Positions 8,969 to 18,251 of a DNA stretch of 64,000 nt are shown here, in pieces (the stretch's first letter is position 1; each line of letters starts with the position of its first letter). Position numbers and translations under genes: made by a program. Under the pieces are notes generated by a model that was not told the origin of the DNA, did no database searches, and saw only the letters and a list, made by a program, of their open reading frames with translations. The DNA is from Streptomyces sp. OR43 (lineage in GTDB: Bacteria > Actinomycetota > Actinomycetes > Streptomycetales > Streptomycetaceae), in contig NZ_RDBK01000008.1 of NCBI RefSeq assembly GCF_008042275.1, forward strand, positions 725,688 through 789,687. The letters are read 5' to 3'.

Positions 8969-10339
8969 ATGACCACCCCCCTGCTGCTTCTCGGTGCGGC
9001 ATTCCTTCTCATCCTCGCCAACGGGTTCTTCGTGGCAGCCGAATTCGGGCTCGTCACCGTGGAACGTGCGGACGCCGAGCGCGCCGCCGCCGAGGGCGAC
9101 CGACGGGCCCGAACCGTCGTCGACGCCCTGCGTGAACTCTCCTTCCAGCTCTCCGGCACCCAGCTCGGCATCACGATCACCTCACTGGTGGTCGGCATGC
9201 TCGCCGAGCCGGCGCTCGCCCAGCTGCTGGAAGGCCCCCTCTCCCTGACCGGTCTGCCCGACGGTGCCGTCCCCGGCATCAGCGTGGTCATCGGCATGCT
9301 GCTCGCGGCCGCCGTCCAGATGGTCATCGGCGAGCTCGTGCCGAAGAACTGGGCGGTCTCCAAGCCGCTCCAGGTCGCACGGTTCGTCGCCGGGCCCCAG
9401 CAGGGCTTCACCCGGGTCTTCCGACCGGTGATCGGCCTGCTGAACACCGCCGCCAACCGGCTGGTGCGGCTCTTCGGAGTCGAACCGACCGAGGAACTGG
9501 CATCCGCCCGTACGCCGGGGGAGCTGGTCTCCCTCGCGCGCCACTCGGCAGAGGCCGGCACCCTCGAACAGGACACCGCGGACCTCTTCGTCCGGACCCT
9601 GTCCCTCGCCGGGCTCACCGCCCAGCACGTGATGACCCCGCGCGTGAAGGTCAGCGCCCTCCAGTCCTCCGCGACCGCGCAGGACGTCCTCAACCTCACC
9701 CGCGCCACGGGCCTGTCCCGCTTTCCCGTCTACCGGGAGCGCATCGACGAGGTCGTCGGCATGATCCACCTCAAGGACGCGCTGGCCGTCCCCGCCCCGG
9801 ACCGCCTGCGGACCCCCGCGGGCCGGATCGCCGTGCCGCCGCTCCTGGTGCCCGAGACCCTGCCCGTCGAGCAGCTGCTCCAGCGGCTGCGCAACGAGCA
9901 GCCGATCGCCGTCGTGGTCGACGAGTACGGCGGCACCGCCGGAGTCGTCACGCTGGAGGACATCATCGAGGAGCTCGTCGGCGAGGTGCGCGACGAGCAC
10001 GACGCCGAAGGCGCCGACCGTCCCGAGCTGGCCGCCGCCGCCCCCGAGGACGGGCGGCCCGCCTGGGACGCCGAAGGCAGCTGCCGGGTGCTGACCCTGC
10101 GCCGCATAGGCCTCGACGTGCCCGACGGCCCCTACGAGACCGTTGCCGGACTGGTCGCCGACCTGCTGGGCCGGATCCCGGCCCCGGGCGACCGGACCGA
10201 GCTGCCCGGCTGGCGGATCGCCGTCCGCCAGGTCGGCCACTACCGGGCCGAGAAGGTCCGCTTCGTGCGCCTGGCCGAGGCACCCGCACCGGCCGCCGCG
10301 CCGCGGGCGTCCCGCCGGGTCCTGGAGGCAGCGCGATGA
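8969..10339 (+). CDS. CNNM/CorC-family membrane protein with CBS pair
   Basis: The 456-aa protein has an N-terminal CNNM (DUF21) membrane domain starting LLLGAAFLLILANGFFVAAEF, then two CBS domains (about 205-330; VVDEYGGTAGVVTLED). A C-terminal CorC/HlyC transporter-associated domain (about 350-435) completes it. Relatives export Mg2+ (CorB/CorC type), and CBS pairs bind Mg-ATP, so ion efflux is the likely job. Older annotations say haemolysin. Its stop overlaps the start of a paralogue by 4 nt, suggesting a heteromeric pair. Confidence 0.88.
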   Translation: MTTPLLLLGAAFLLILANGFFVAAEFGLVTVERADAERAAAEGDRRARTVVDALRELSFQLSGTQLGITITSLVVGMLAEPALAQLLEGPLSLTGLPDGAVPGISVVIGMLLAAAVQMVIGELVPKNWAVSKPLQVARFVAGPQQGFTRVFRPVIGLLNTAANRLVRLFGVEPTEELASARTPGELVSLARHSAEAGTLEQDTADLFVRTLSLAGLTAQHVMTPRVKVSALQSSATAQDVLNLTRATGLSRFPVYRERIDEVVGMIHLKDALAVPAPDRLRTPAGRIAVPPLLVPETLPVEQLLQRLRNEQPIAVVVDEYGGTAGVVTLEDIIEELVGEVRDEHDAEGADRPELAAAAPEDGRPAWDAEGSCRVLTLRRIGLDVPDGPYETVAGLVADLLGRIPAPGDRTELPGWRIAVRQVGHYRAEKVRFVRLAEAPAPAAAPRASRRVLEAAR

Positions 10340-11433
10340 GCCTCGTCCAGTTGCTCTTCGCCGGACTTCTCGTCCTGGCGAACGGCTTCTTCGTGGGGGC
10401 GGAGTTCGCCCTCGTCTCGGTGCGCCGCAGCCAGATCGAACCCCTCGCGGCAGCCGGGTCGAGCCGGGCCCGCCGGGTGCTGTACGGCCTGGAGAACCTG
10501 CCGCAGATGATGGCTGCCGCCCAGTTCGGCATCACCATCTGCTCGCTGACCCTGGGCGCCGTCGCGGAACCGACCGTCGCCCGTCTGCTGGAGCCCGTCT
10601 TCCACACGGCGCACCTGCCCGAGGGCATGATCCACCCGCTCGGCTTCGTGCTGGCGCTCGTCCTCGTCGTCTTCCTCCACCTCGTCATCGGCGAGATGGT
10701 CCCGAAGAACCTGGCGATGGCGGCGCCGGAGAAGACCTCGCTGTGGCTCAGCCCCGGCCTCGTCGGCTTCGCCCGGCTCTGCCGGCCGGTGACCTCGGCA
10801 CTGGGCGCCTGTGCCCGGCTGGTGCTCCGGCTCTTCGGTGTCGAGCCGAAGGACGAGGTGGAGGCCGTCTTCACCAGCGAGCAGCTCAACCGCCTCGTCG
10901 AGGACTCGGGACAGGCCGGGCTCCTGGAGCCGGAGGCGCAGGAACGGCTGGAGGACGCCCTGGAGCTCGGCAGCAGGCCCGTCACCGATGTGCTCCTTCG
11001 CCGGGCGGCCCTGGTGACGGTGGACCCCTCCGTCACCCCGCGCCGGATCGAGGAGCTCACCGTACGGACCGGCTACTCGCGTTTCCCCGTCTGCGCGGAG
11101 GGCGGCGGCCCCTTCATGGGCTACCTCCACGTCAAGGACGTCCTCGACCTGGAGGACGGCGAGCGGGCCGTCCCGCAGCACGTGTGGCGCCCCATGGCCA
11201 CCGTGCGGGCCGAGCTGCCCCTGGATGACGCCCTGACCGTGATGCGCCGCGCGGCGACGCATCTCGCCCAGGTCGCCGACGCGTCGGGCCGGATACTCGG
11301 CCTGGTCGCCATGGAGGACGTACTGGAAATGCTGGTCGGAGAGGTACGCGACCCGGCCCACCGGGTCTCGGAGCCGCGCCGCACCGAGGAACGGCAGACC
11401 GGCTCGGACGAACTGTCCGCCCTGGTCGGGTAG
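10336..11433 (+). CDS. Second CNNM/CorC-family membrane protein
   Basis: Paralogue of the preceding gene and coupled to it by ATGA. The 365-aa protein has the same DUF21 membrane domain (LVLANGFFVGAEFALVSVRRSQIE) and a CBS pair ending GLVAMEDVLEMLVGEV. It lacks the C-terminal CorC_HlyC domain that its partner has. Tandem long/short CNNM pairs are frequent in actinobacteria. A role as the second subunit of an ion transporter is inferred. Confidence 0.86.
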   Translation: MSLVQLLFAGLLVLANGFFVGAEFALVSVRRSQIEPLAAAGSSRARRVLYGLENLPQMMAAAQFGITICSLTLGAVAEPTVARLLEPVFHTAHLPEGMIHPLGFVLALVLVVFLHLVIGEMVPKNLAMAAPEKTSLWLSPGLVGFARLCRPVTSALGACARLVLRLFGVEPKDEVEAVFTSEQLNRLVEDSGQAGLLEPEAQERLEDALELGSRPVTDVLLRRAALVTVDPSVTPRRIEELTVRTGYSRFPVCAEGGGPFMGYLHVKDVLDLEDGERAVPQHVWRPMATVRAELPLDDALTVMRRAATHLAQVADASGRILGLVAMEDVLEMLVGEVRDPAHRVSEPRRTEERQTGSDELSALVG

Positions 11434-11440
11434 AACCTCT

Positions 11441-11487
11441 CGTCCGGACCGGGCCCGGCATGATCCGGACGGGCCACCGGCCCTTTC
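11441..11487. terminator. Terminator-like hairpins between convergent genes
   Basis: CGTCCGGA (11441-11448) pairs with TCCGGACG (11464-11471). It is followed at once by GGGCCACCGGCCCTTT, a short stem with three T. It lies between the CNNM pair (+) and the AAA ATPase gene (-). Confidence 0.5.
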
Positions 11488-11514
11488 CACCGGATCGGGC
11501 CGGCAGGAACCGCC

Positions 11515-13431
11515 TCACACCTCGGGCGGCTCCTGCCGGCCCCGGCCCACCGGCCCCCGTCCGGACAGCACCTCGCCGTAGGCCTGCATCAGGTCCGGCA
11601 GCCGCAGCGTTGCCAGATCGTCCCGCGTCGGCACCGTCGCGTACCCCGAGAGCCGCAGATCGCGGTAGGCGCAGCTCTTCTCGTACAGCGTGCGCAGGAA
11701 GCGGCCGTTGCCGAGCTCGTCCAGCCAGCCCTGGTCGACGACGTGGCCGCTGATGGACCGCAGCTCCTCCAGCGACTCCTCGTCCCAGGCGTCCCCGTTC
11801 TCGGCCGCCAGCACCTCACCGATGGAGGTGAGCTCCAGCGGCCGGTAGCTGGGGAAGTCCACCCGCGTGGTGAAGCGCGAGGAGAGCCCGGGGTTGGTCG
11901 ACAACAGCCGGTCCATGCCTTCCGGATAGCCGGCCAGGATGACGACGAGATGGTCCCGGTTGTCCTCCGCGCGCTTGAGGAGGACCTGCAGCGCCTCGTC
12001 GCCGTACGCGTCGCCCTTGCTGTACCCGGTGTTGGAGAGGCTGTACGCCTCGTCGACGAAGAGCACCCCGCCCAGCGCCGAGTCGATCAGCTCATTGGCC
12101 TTCACCGCCGTCTGGCCCAGGAACTCGCCCACCAGGTCCGCCCGCTGGGCCTCCACCAGATGGTCCCCGCCGAGCAGGCCCAGCGCGTAGAACACCCGGC
12201 CCAGGATCCGCGCCACCGTGGTCTTGCCGGTCCCGGACGGCCCCGAGAAGACGAAATGCCGCTTCGGCGGCTGGACGGGCAGCCCCTGGCCCGCCCGCAG
12301 CCTTGCCATGTTCAGCTGCGCCGACAACGCCTTGACCTGCCGCTTCACCGGCTCCAGGCCGACCATCCGCTCCAGCTCCGCCAGCGCCTCGGCGAGCAGC
12401 ACGGGATCGCTCGGCCCGGCCGGGAACGACTGGGGCGAGGGCTGGCCGGGGACCGCGGTCTTCTGCCGGGCCCCGCCCGGTGGCGGTGACACGTCGATGC
12501 CGGGCAGGCTCTGCGGCTCGACGCCGGGCCGCAGTTCCCTGCCGTCCACCAGATCGGTTCCCAGCAGCGCATCGCCGTCCGCCTGCGCCTCCGTGAACGT
12601 ACCGTCGGCGCCCAGACCGGTCAGCGAGACGGCGGCCAGGCCGGATGCCTCCTCGGAGCCGTCCAGCCCGTCGTAGTCCGCGATCGCGGCCAGCCGTGCC
12701 GAGGTGTCCATGAACGCCGGGTCGATCCGGTGGACCGCCCGGTACAGGGGCAGCGCGGCCGCACTGCGGCCCGTGCCCTCGTGCGCGCGGGCCAGCCAGT
12801 AGCGCAGCTCCTTGCGCTGGGGCTGCTCGCTGCGGCAGCGCATCAGCGCGGTGGACAGCAGGGGTTCGGCCTGCCCGTACATCTCCAGCCGCACCCGTGC
12901 CATCCCGCCGAAGAGCCCCGCCTCGATGCCCAGCAGCGGATCGTCGATCAGGTGCTCCGTATGGCGTACGAGCTGCTCCCAGTCCTTGACGAGATAGGAA
13001 CGGCAGGCGTGCAGGAAGCGGACCTGCGGATCCGCGTCCACGGGCGGCAGACCGGCGAGCGCCCGGTCGAGGTCCGGCACATGGCGGCCGTCCAGCCAGT
13101 GCGAGGCGTGCGCGAGCAGCAGGTCGCGCGGGCTCTCCAGCACCGGCTGCACCCACCAGCCCAGCCAGTACCAGGAATTGAGTGTGCGTCGGTAGCGCCC
13201 GCGCTGATCGCCGAAGCGGTCGCGATGGCGGTACATGTGCAGCAGGGCCGTCGTCGTGTCGACCCGCAGCGCATGGAGGCCGAGCCAGGCGTCCGCCATA
13301 CCGGGATCGAGGCGCACCGCGGCTCTGAACTCCTCCTCGGCCTGCGGATAGGCGCCCATCGTGTAGGCGTCCACGCCGCGCAGCCACGCGAGGTCGGCCG
13401 GGGCCTGTGCGCCCTGCGTGCCGATGTCCAT
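11515..13431 (-). CDS. TPR/AAA+ ATPase of the CbxX/EccA type
   Basis: The 638-aa protein starts at ATG 13431 behind GGGGGA. The N-terminal part (about 1-290) is helical with TPR-like repeats. It is joined by a Pro/Gly linker to a single AAA+ domain (about 340-600) with Walker A GPSGTGKT (near residue 396), Walker B GGVLFVDEAYSL (near 452) and the LVVILAGY sensor region. This layout matches EccA of type VII secretion and CbxX/CfqX activases. No ESX genes are nearby, so the substrate is unknown. Confidence 0.85.
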   Translation of the reverse strand: MDIGTQGAQAPADLAWLRGVDAYTMGAYPQAEEEFRAAVRLDPGMADAWLGLHALRVDTTTALLHMYRHRDRFGDQRGRYRRTLNSWYWLGWWVQPVLESPRDLLLAHASHWLDGRHVPDLDRALAGLPPVDADPQVRFLHACRSYLVKDWEQLVRHTEHLIDDPLLGIEAGLFGGMARVRLEMYGQAEPLLSTALMRCRSEQPQRKELRYWLARAHEGTGRSAAALPLYRAVHRIDPAFMDTSARLAAIADYDGLDGSEEASGLAAVSLTGLGADGTFTEAQADGDALLGTDLVDGRELRPGVEPQSLPGIDVSPPPGGARQKTAVPGQPSPQSFPAGPSDPVLLAEALAELERMVGLEPVKRQVKALSAQLNMARLRAGQGLPVQPPKRHFVFSGPSGTGKTTVARILGRVFYALGLLGGDHLVEAQRADLVGEFLGQTAVKANELIDSALGGVLFVDEAYSLSNTGYSKGDAYGDEALQVLLKRAEDNRDHLVVILAGYPEGMDRLLSTNPGLSSRFTTRVDFPSYRPLELTSIGEVLAAENGDAWDEESLEELRSISGHVVDQGWLDELGNGRFLRTLYEKSCAYRDLRLSGYATVPTRDDLATLRLPDLMQAYGEVLSGRGPVGRGRQEPPEV

Positions 13432-13855
13432 CAGGTCCCCCACAAACCGTGCCCCCAGGATGTCCCGCCGCACGACAGCCCGCCGAGGCGCGCCGAATCA
13501 CTGTGCCGTGGACGGGAATTGACCGCACCGAGAGGCATCGTACCTGCGCAGGGAGTGTGCGACTAAGGGCGCCGCAGGCCGAAGACGGACGTGACCCACG
13601 GTGAGCGGAATGGGGTGGAGTGAGGCCGGAGGCAGGTGTCGGGCACAGAGCGAAGCCCCCGATCACGGGGGAACAACCGGGGGCTTCGCGTCTGTGGGGG
13701 CTCCGAAAAGCCGCACATTGAGAACGTAAGACCTGTACCGCCCCCGGGTCAAGCCGAGTTGGGGCACTTCCGGTCCGATTTCCGACTGCTCGGTATGGCG
13801 ATGGGGGGTGAACACGCTGGGTGACGGAATGGTTCATTCCTGCTGTCGGAGGGGG
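13432..13855. other. 424-nt intergenic region
   Basis: No gene is seen. It holds the promoter side of the AAA ATPase gene, a 10-bp perfect hairpin (listed separately) and a small inverted repeat GGAATG-GTT-CATTCC at 13826-13840, just past the 3' end of the kinase-like gene. Confidence 0.6.
13651..13688. terminator. Perfect 10-bp hairpin
   Basis: CGAAGCCCCC (13651-13660) and GGGGGCTTCG (13679-13688) are perfect complements around an 18-nt loop. There is no T run. It may act as a GC-type terminator; a tRNA was looked for here and not found. Confidence 0.5.
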
Positions 13856-14419
13856 TCACTCCAGCCACTCGTACCCCACAGGCAACTGGCGTACCAAGGC
13901 ATCGGCCCAGGGGCGTGAGGGATCGGCCGAGAAATGAGCCGCTTCGGCCGCCGTCCAGCCGTCCCAGAAGGCGCTCAGGGCCGGCCCGTCCCGCCGCCGG
14001 CCCCGCTCCCAGGACTCCGCGGCCGGCAGGTCCATCCACAACAGATGGGCGAGAGCGGGGCGCAGGGCCCGCCGCCCCGCGCCGACACCCTCGATCAGCA
14101 CCAGCGGGGCGGGCTCCAGAGTGCGCGGCGGCCCGAAGGCGCGCGCCGTCCAGTCGTACGGCGCGTAGCGGGCCCTCTCGCCGCGCGACAGTGGGCCGGT
14201 GACCTGCTCCCGCAGCCTGTCGGTCCAGTCGAACAGCGCTTCGTGCGTGGCCAGATCGTCCAGATGCAGCACGGGAGCGTCGCCGAGCTCCGTCGCGAGC
14301 CGGGCGGCGAAGGTGCTCTTGCCGGATCCCGCGTGGCCGTCGACGGCGATCAGCCGGACCGGCCCGCAGGACGGCGCCAGGGTGCGCAGCCGTGCGGCGA
14401 GGCGCGAGAGGTCGTTCAT
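13856..14419 (-). CDS. P-loop nucleoside/uridine kinase-like protein
   Basis: The 187-aa protein has a Walker A motif AVDGHAGSGKST (about residues 25-36), the DLATHEALFDW segment typical of uridine-kinase-like folds, and a second conserved block LVLIEGVGAGRRAL. These suggest an ATP-dependent kinase of a small molecule, but the substrate cannot be told. It stands alone on the minus strand, divergent from the secreted C39-type peptidase gene. Confidence 0.75.
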   Translation of the reverse strand: MNDLSRLAARLRTLAPSCGPVRLIAVDGHAGSGKSTFAARLATELGDAPVLHLDDLATHEALFDWTDRLREQVTGPLSRGERARYAPYDWTARAFGPPRTLEPAPLVLIEGVGAGRRALRPALAHLLWMDLPAAESWERGRRRDGPALSAFWDGWTAAEAAHFSADPSRPWADALVRQLPVGYEWLE

Positions 14420-14600
14420 GGCGCCAGCCTACGAGCCGGTGGCCGGCTCGGAGCAGTCGCAGGTCACGCCAGTGGTCCACACCAATATTGGTTCTTCGGC
14501 GCGAGCCGAATCGCTGGCCGAACCGGGGGACGACCGGCAATAGTTGGCGCACTGTCGTGCACCCGCAGCACCATTCCGCTTACGACCGGGGGTCTCGCCC

Positions 14601-15968
14601 ATGCCCAGTCCGACCTCACGCAGAACCGTGCTCACCGCCGCGATCGCGGCAGCGGCCGGCGCCGGAGCGGTGTCGTCCGCCGCTTCCGCGTCGGCGGCGG
14701 CTCCCTCCCGCACCCGGCCCGACGCACCTTCGGCGGCCTCATCCGTGGACAACCGTTTCTGGACGACGTACACCGACTGGCGCTGCGGCTCCGGCGGGGG
14801 AACCCGGGCCGTCGCGGGCCGCCGTGCGGGCCTGGTCATCGCGCACCCGCTCGGCCGCACCGACTACACCGACCCGCACACCGGCACCACCGCGGCGTGG
14901 GAGTACGCCACCTGGACCTCGCCGGTCCACCGTTCCACCGTCCCGGCCACCGAGGTCATCGCGTCCTGGAACGCCGACACGCCCGCCGGCACCTGGATCC
15001 AGATCGAACTGCGCGGCGGCTATTCGGACGGCACCGAGACCCCCTGGTACGTCATGGGCCGCTGGGCCGCGGGCGACGGTGACATCCGCCGTACCTCCGT
15101 GGACGACCAGACCGACGGCAAGAGCTCCATCTGGACCGACACCTTCTCCGTGGACGACGCGGCGAGCGGGCTGCGCCTGCTGTCCTACCGGCTGCGGCTG
15201 ACCCTGTACCGCACGCCGGGCACCCGCCTCACGCCCACGGTGTGGCGCATCGGCGCGATGGCGTCGGACATCCCGGACCGCTTCGAGGTGCCCGCCTCCG
15301 TCCCCGGCCTCGCCCGGGAACTTCCGGTGCCGCGCTACTCGCAGAACGTGCACGTGGGGCAGTACCCCGAGTACGACAACGGCGGCGAGGCGTGGTGCAG
15401 CCCCACCTCCTCGCAGATGATCGTCGAGTACTGGGGCCGCAAGCCCTCCGCCGAGGACCTCGCCTGGGTCAAGCCGGAACTGGAGGACCCGCAGGTCTGC
15501 CACGCGGCGCGCTTCACGTACGACAACCAGTACGAGGGCTGCGGAAACTGGCCGTTCAACGCCGCCTACGCGGCGACCTACGCGGACATGAACGCCGTGG
15601 TGACCCGGCTCGGCTCGCTGACGGACCTGGAGACGCTGGTCCGGGCCGGCATCCCGGCCATAACGTCGCAGTCGTTCCTCAAGACGGAGCTGACCGGTGC
15701 GGGCTACGGCACCTCCGGCCATCTGATGACGGTGATCGGCTTCACCGAGGACGGCGACGTGATCGCCAACGACCCGGCGTCGCCGAGCAACGAGGCGGTG
15801 CGCCATGTCTATCTGCGGCGCGAGTGGGAGAACATCTGGCTGCGCACGAAGCGCTATGACGCGAACGGGCAGGTCAGAAGCGGTACGGGTGGGGTCTGCT
15901 ATCTGTACTGGCCCGACAGGCCGACAGCGGGTCAGCGGCGCGCGCTGCGGTCGCTGGGGCTGCTGTGA
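14601..15968 (+). CDS. Secreted C39-like (papain fold) peptidase family protein
   Basis: The 455-aa protein starts at ATG 14601. A twin-arginine-like signal peptide (SRRTVL, then an Ala-rich segment to about residue 34) exports it. The middle is beta-rich. The C-terminal part (about 250-450) is a peptidase C39-like domain with likely catalytic Cys266 (WCSPTSSQMIVEYWG), the histidine in SGHLMTVIGF and Asp in NDPASPSN. A secreted hydrolase or peptidase is inferred; the substrate is unknown. Confidence 0.82.
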   Translation: MPSPTSRRTVLTAAIAAAAGAGAVSSAASASAAAPSRTRPDAPSAASSVDNRFWTTYTDWRCGSGGGTRAVAGRRAGLVIAHPLGRTDYTDPHTGTTAAWEYATWTSPVHRSTVPATEVIASWNADTPAGTWIQIELRGGYSDGTETPWYVMGRWAAGDGDIRRTSVDDQTDGKSSIWTDTFSVDDAASGLRLLSYRLRLTLYRTPGTRLTPTVWRIGAMASDIPDRFEVPASVPGLARELPVPRYSQNVHVGQYPEYDNGGEAWCSPTSSQMIVEYWGRKPSAEDLAWVKPELEDPQVCHAARFTYDNQYEGCGNWPFNAAYAATYADMNAVVTRLGSLTDLETLVRAGIPAITSQSFLKTELTGAGYGTSGHLMTVIGFTEDGDVIANDPASPSNEAVRHVYLRREWENIWLRTKRYDANGQVRSGTGGVCYLYWPDRPTAGQRRALRSLGLL

Positions 15969-16367
15969 GCAGGTGCGGCCCCACGGTCGTCCCGGAGGGC
16001 TGACAGCAGCGGTACCGGCCGTCCTGCACGAGACGGCCGTACACCGTGGCCCCGATCGGGGACTGCCCGAGCCGGGCAGCGCGCCCTGGCCGGGGATGGC
16101 GGCACGGTGCGCACCGTGCTTCGGCGCCGCGCGCCCAGCCGTGGTGAAGGGCGGTGTGGTCTCGGGCACAGAAGGCATCCGGCACCTCCGCCTTCCCGCG
16201 CGCCCGGCACCCGCTCAGCGCAGGGATCCGGAGCCGTCGGCATTCTCCGGCGCGGTCCTGCCGGCCCCGGGGCCGTGACGCAGATCTCTACCCCGGTGGC
16301 CCGTCCTGCTGGCACTGTGGTCGGGTCCTCGGGGGACAACGACCGCCGGCCGACCGAACGAGATGCC
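15969..16367. other. 399-nt intergenic region
   Basis: I see no convincing gene. Open frames here are Arg/Pro/Ala-rich shadow translations without ribosome sites. The right end presumably holds the promoter of the 49-aa membrane protein gene. Confidence 0.5.
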
Positions 16368-16517
16368 ATGACCGCGACTTCCGCCACCGCCACCCACGCC
16401 CGCCGCCGCGCACGGACCGGCGGGCCCGACGACGGCTCCAAGCTGCTGGAGAACGTCCTGGGCTGGACCCTTGTCGTCGTCATCGCGATGTTCGTCACGC
16501 AGCTCGGCCTCATGTGA
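16368..16517 (+). CDS. 49-aa single-pass membrane protein
   Basis: A short protein with a basic N-terminus (HARRRARTGG) and one membrane helix (about residues 29-46, LGWTLVVVIAMFVTQLGL). The start at ATG 16368 gives the conserved-looking part; upstream in-frame sequence looks non-coding. The ribosome site is weak (CGAG). A strong hairpin follows directly. Function unknown. Confidence 0.6.
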   Translation: MTATSATATHARRRARTGGPDDGSKLLENVLGWTLVVVIAMFVTQLGLM

Positions 16518-16541
16518 CCCGCGCCCGGCCCCGGACGTGAC

Positions 16542-16574
16542 GGAGGCGGGGAGCCTGCCCGGCTCCCCGCCTCC
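16542..16574. terminator. Bidirectional 14-bp hairpin terminator
   Basis: GGAGGCGGGGAGCC (16542-16555) and GGCTCCCCGCCTCC (16561-16574) are perfect complements around a 5-nt loop. It lies between the convergent small membrane protein gene and the second chitinase gene and can serve both. Confidence 0.85.
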
Positions 16575-16594
16575 TCATGCCTGCCGCGACGAGG

Positions 16595-17869
16595 TCAGTC
16601 GATCGCCTTGATCAGCTCGCCGTCCGTGGTGTCACCGCTGAGCTCCCAGAAGAAGGTGCCGCCGAGGCCCTGCTGGTTCTTGTACTCCATCTTGGTGCCG
16701 ATGGTGGCCGGGGTGTCGTAGCTCCACCAGTTGGTGCCGCAGTGCGCGTACGCCGTGCCGGCGACGGTGCCGGTCGTGGGGCAGCTGTTCTTGAGCACCT
16801 TGTAGTCCTCGATGCCCGCCTCGTACGTGCCGGGGGCCGCGCCGGTCGCCGTGCCGCCCGGCTCGTCCTGGGTGACGCCGGTCCAGCCGCGGCCGTAGAA
16901 GCCGATGCCGAGCAGCATCTTGGAGGCCGGGACGCCCTGCGCCTTCAGCTTGTCGATGGCCGCCTCGCTGTTGAAGCCCTCCTTCGGGATGCCCGTGTAG
17001 GACGTCAGCGGGGAGTGCGGGGCCGTCGGCCCCTTCGCGTCCCAGGCGCCGAAGAAGTCGTACGTCATCGGGTTGTACCAGTCGACGTACTTCGAAGCGC
17101 CGCCGTAGTCGACCGCGTCGAGCTTGCCGCCCTCGGAGCCGTCCGCGCTGATCGCCGAGGTGACCAGGCTGTCCGTGCCGAACTCGGTGCGCAGCGCCGA
17201 CAGCAGGTTGCCGTAGGCGTCACGGCCGCTGGTGTCGCAGGTCAGTCCGCAGGCGTTGGGGTACTCCCAGTCGATGTCGATACCGTCGAAGACATCGGCC
17301 CAGCGCGGATCTTCCACCAGGCTGTGGCAGGACGCGGCGAACGCGGCCGGGTTCCTGGCCGCCTCGCCGAACCCGCCGGACCAGGTCCAGCCGCCGAACG
17401 ACCAGATGATCTTGAGCTCCGGGTGCAGCTTCTTCAGCTTGCGCAGCTGGTTGAAGTTGCCGCGCAGCTCCTGGTCCCAGGTGTCCGCGACCCCGTCGAC
17501 CGACTGGTCGGCCGTGTAGGCCTTCTCGTAGTCGGCGTACGAGTCGCCGATCGTGCACTTGCCGCCCTGGACGTTGCCGAAGGCGTAGTTGATGTGGGTG
17601 AGCTTGTCGGCCGAGCCGGAGGTCTCGATGTTCTTGACGTGGTAATTGCGCTGGTAGACACCCCAGTTGGTGAAGTATCCGACCACCTTGCCGCCGGCCG
17701 CTGTGGGGGCGGCCGGTGCTGCTGCCGGTACGGCGGCCTGCTGGGCGGCGGGGGCCGCTCCGGCGGACCCGGTGCCCGCGACGCCGAGCAGGGCGGCGCC
17801 CAGGGCGGCGGTACAGGCGGCGGCCGCGAGGGCCCGGAAACGGGCCCGCGGGCGGTGAAGTCCGGTCAT
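16595..17869 (-). CDS. Secreted single-domain GH18 chitinase (ChiD-like)
   Basis: The 424-aa protein starts at ATG 17869 behind GAGGAG. A signal peptide (about 1-38, GSAGAAPA) and an Ala/Pro-rich spacer are followed by a GH18 barrel with DGIDIDWEYPN (catalytic Glu202). The C-terminal GGTFFWELSGD strand closes the barrel. There is no binding domain, unlike the first chitinase. By neighbourhood it resembles S. coelicolor ChiD (from memory). Two DasR-type sites precede it, so co-induction with the first chitinase is inferred. Confidence 0.93.
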   Translation of the reverse strand: MTGLHRPRARFRALAAAACTAALGAALLGVAGTGSAGAAPAAQQAAVPAAAPAAPTAAGGKVVGYFTNWGVYQRNYHVKNIETSGSADKLTHINYAFGNVQGGKCTIGDSYADYEKAYTADQSVDGVADTWDQELRGNFNQLRKLKKLHPELKIIWSFGGWTWSGGFGEAARNPAAFAASCHSLVEDPRWADVFDGIDIDWEYPNACGLTCDTSGRDAYGNLLSALRTEFGTDSLVTSAISADGSEGGKLDAVDYGGASKYVDWYNPMTYDFFGAWDAKGPTAPHSPLTSYTGIPKEGFNSEAAIDKLKAQGVPASKMLLGIGFYGRGWTGVTQDEPGGTATGAAPGTYEAGIEDYKVLKNSCPTTGTVAGTAYAHCGTNWWSYDTPATIGTKMEYKNQQGLGGTFFWELSGDTTDGELIKAID

Positions 17870-17972
17870 GGTTGCTCCTCGTGGGGGAGGGGACGTGCCA
17901 GTGGACGGCCGGCATTCCGCGGACGCGCAGAATTGGCATGAACGCGGAAAGTCGGTTCGCCGAAACCGTAGA

Positions 17973-17986
17973 TGGACTAGACCAGT
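17973..17986. promoter_or_regulatory. DasR-type operator (dre) 1 of second chitinase
   Basis: TGGACTAGACCAGT is nearly identical to the site at 2481-2494 (12 of 14 positions) and lies about 110 nt upstream of the start codon of the second chitinase. Confidence 0.8.
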
Positions 17987-17994
17987 TGGGTCAA

Positions 17995-18008
17995 TGGTTC
18001 GGACCAAT
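17995..18008. promoter_or_regulatory. DasR-type operator (dre) 2 of second chitinase
   Basis: TGGTTCGGACCAAT is the second, weaker copy, centred 22 bp from the first. Spacing and order (strong site near the gene, weak site distal) are the same as in the first chitinase promoter. Confidence 0.72.
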
Positions 18009-18251
18009 TTCCGTGATCGTCCCGGCTGCCCCACCGCTTTTCGGGCGTGTTCTGTCAACCGGTGACGGATACCGTCCGATCGGGCATACTCAACCCGCCA
18101 CAGCCGCCTGCCTGCGCCTCTCGTAATCCGGGAGGGCAACATCGGCTGGGCAGCAGTGTTTTCCGGGCATCGTCCGGAGATCCCCCGGCGGCGCCGCTCA
18201 CACCCCGCGCGTGCGACCGCCGCAACGCCCGACAGGGAGGAGAGCGCCGTC

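Noticed and set aside
11515..13431. Type VII secretion locus
   Set aside because: The AAA protein resembles EccA, but no EccB-E, WXG100 or mycosin genes are nearby.
13640..13760. Possible tRNA suggested by a GC hairpin
   Set aside because: No T-arm (GTTCRANNC) or acceptor pairing could be placed.
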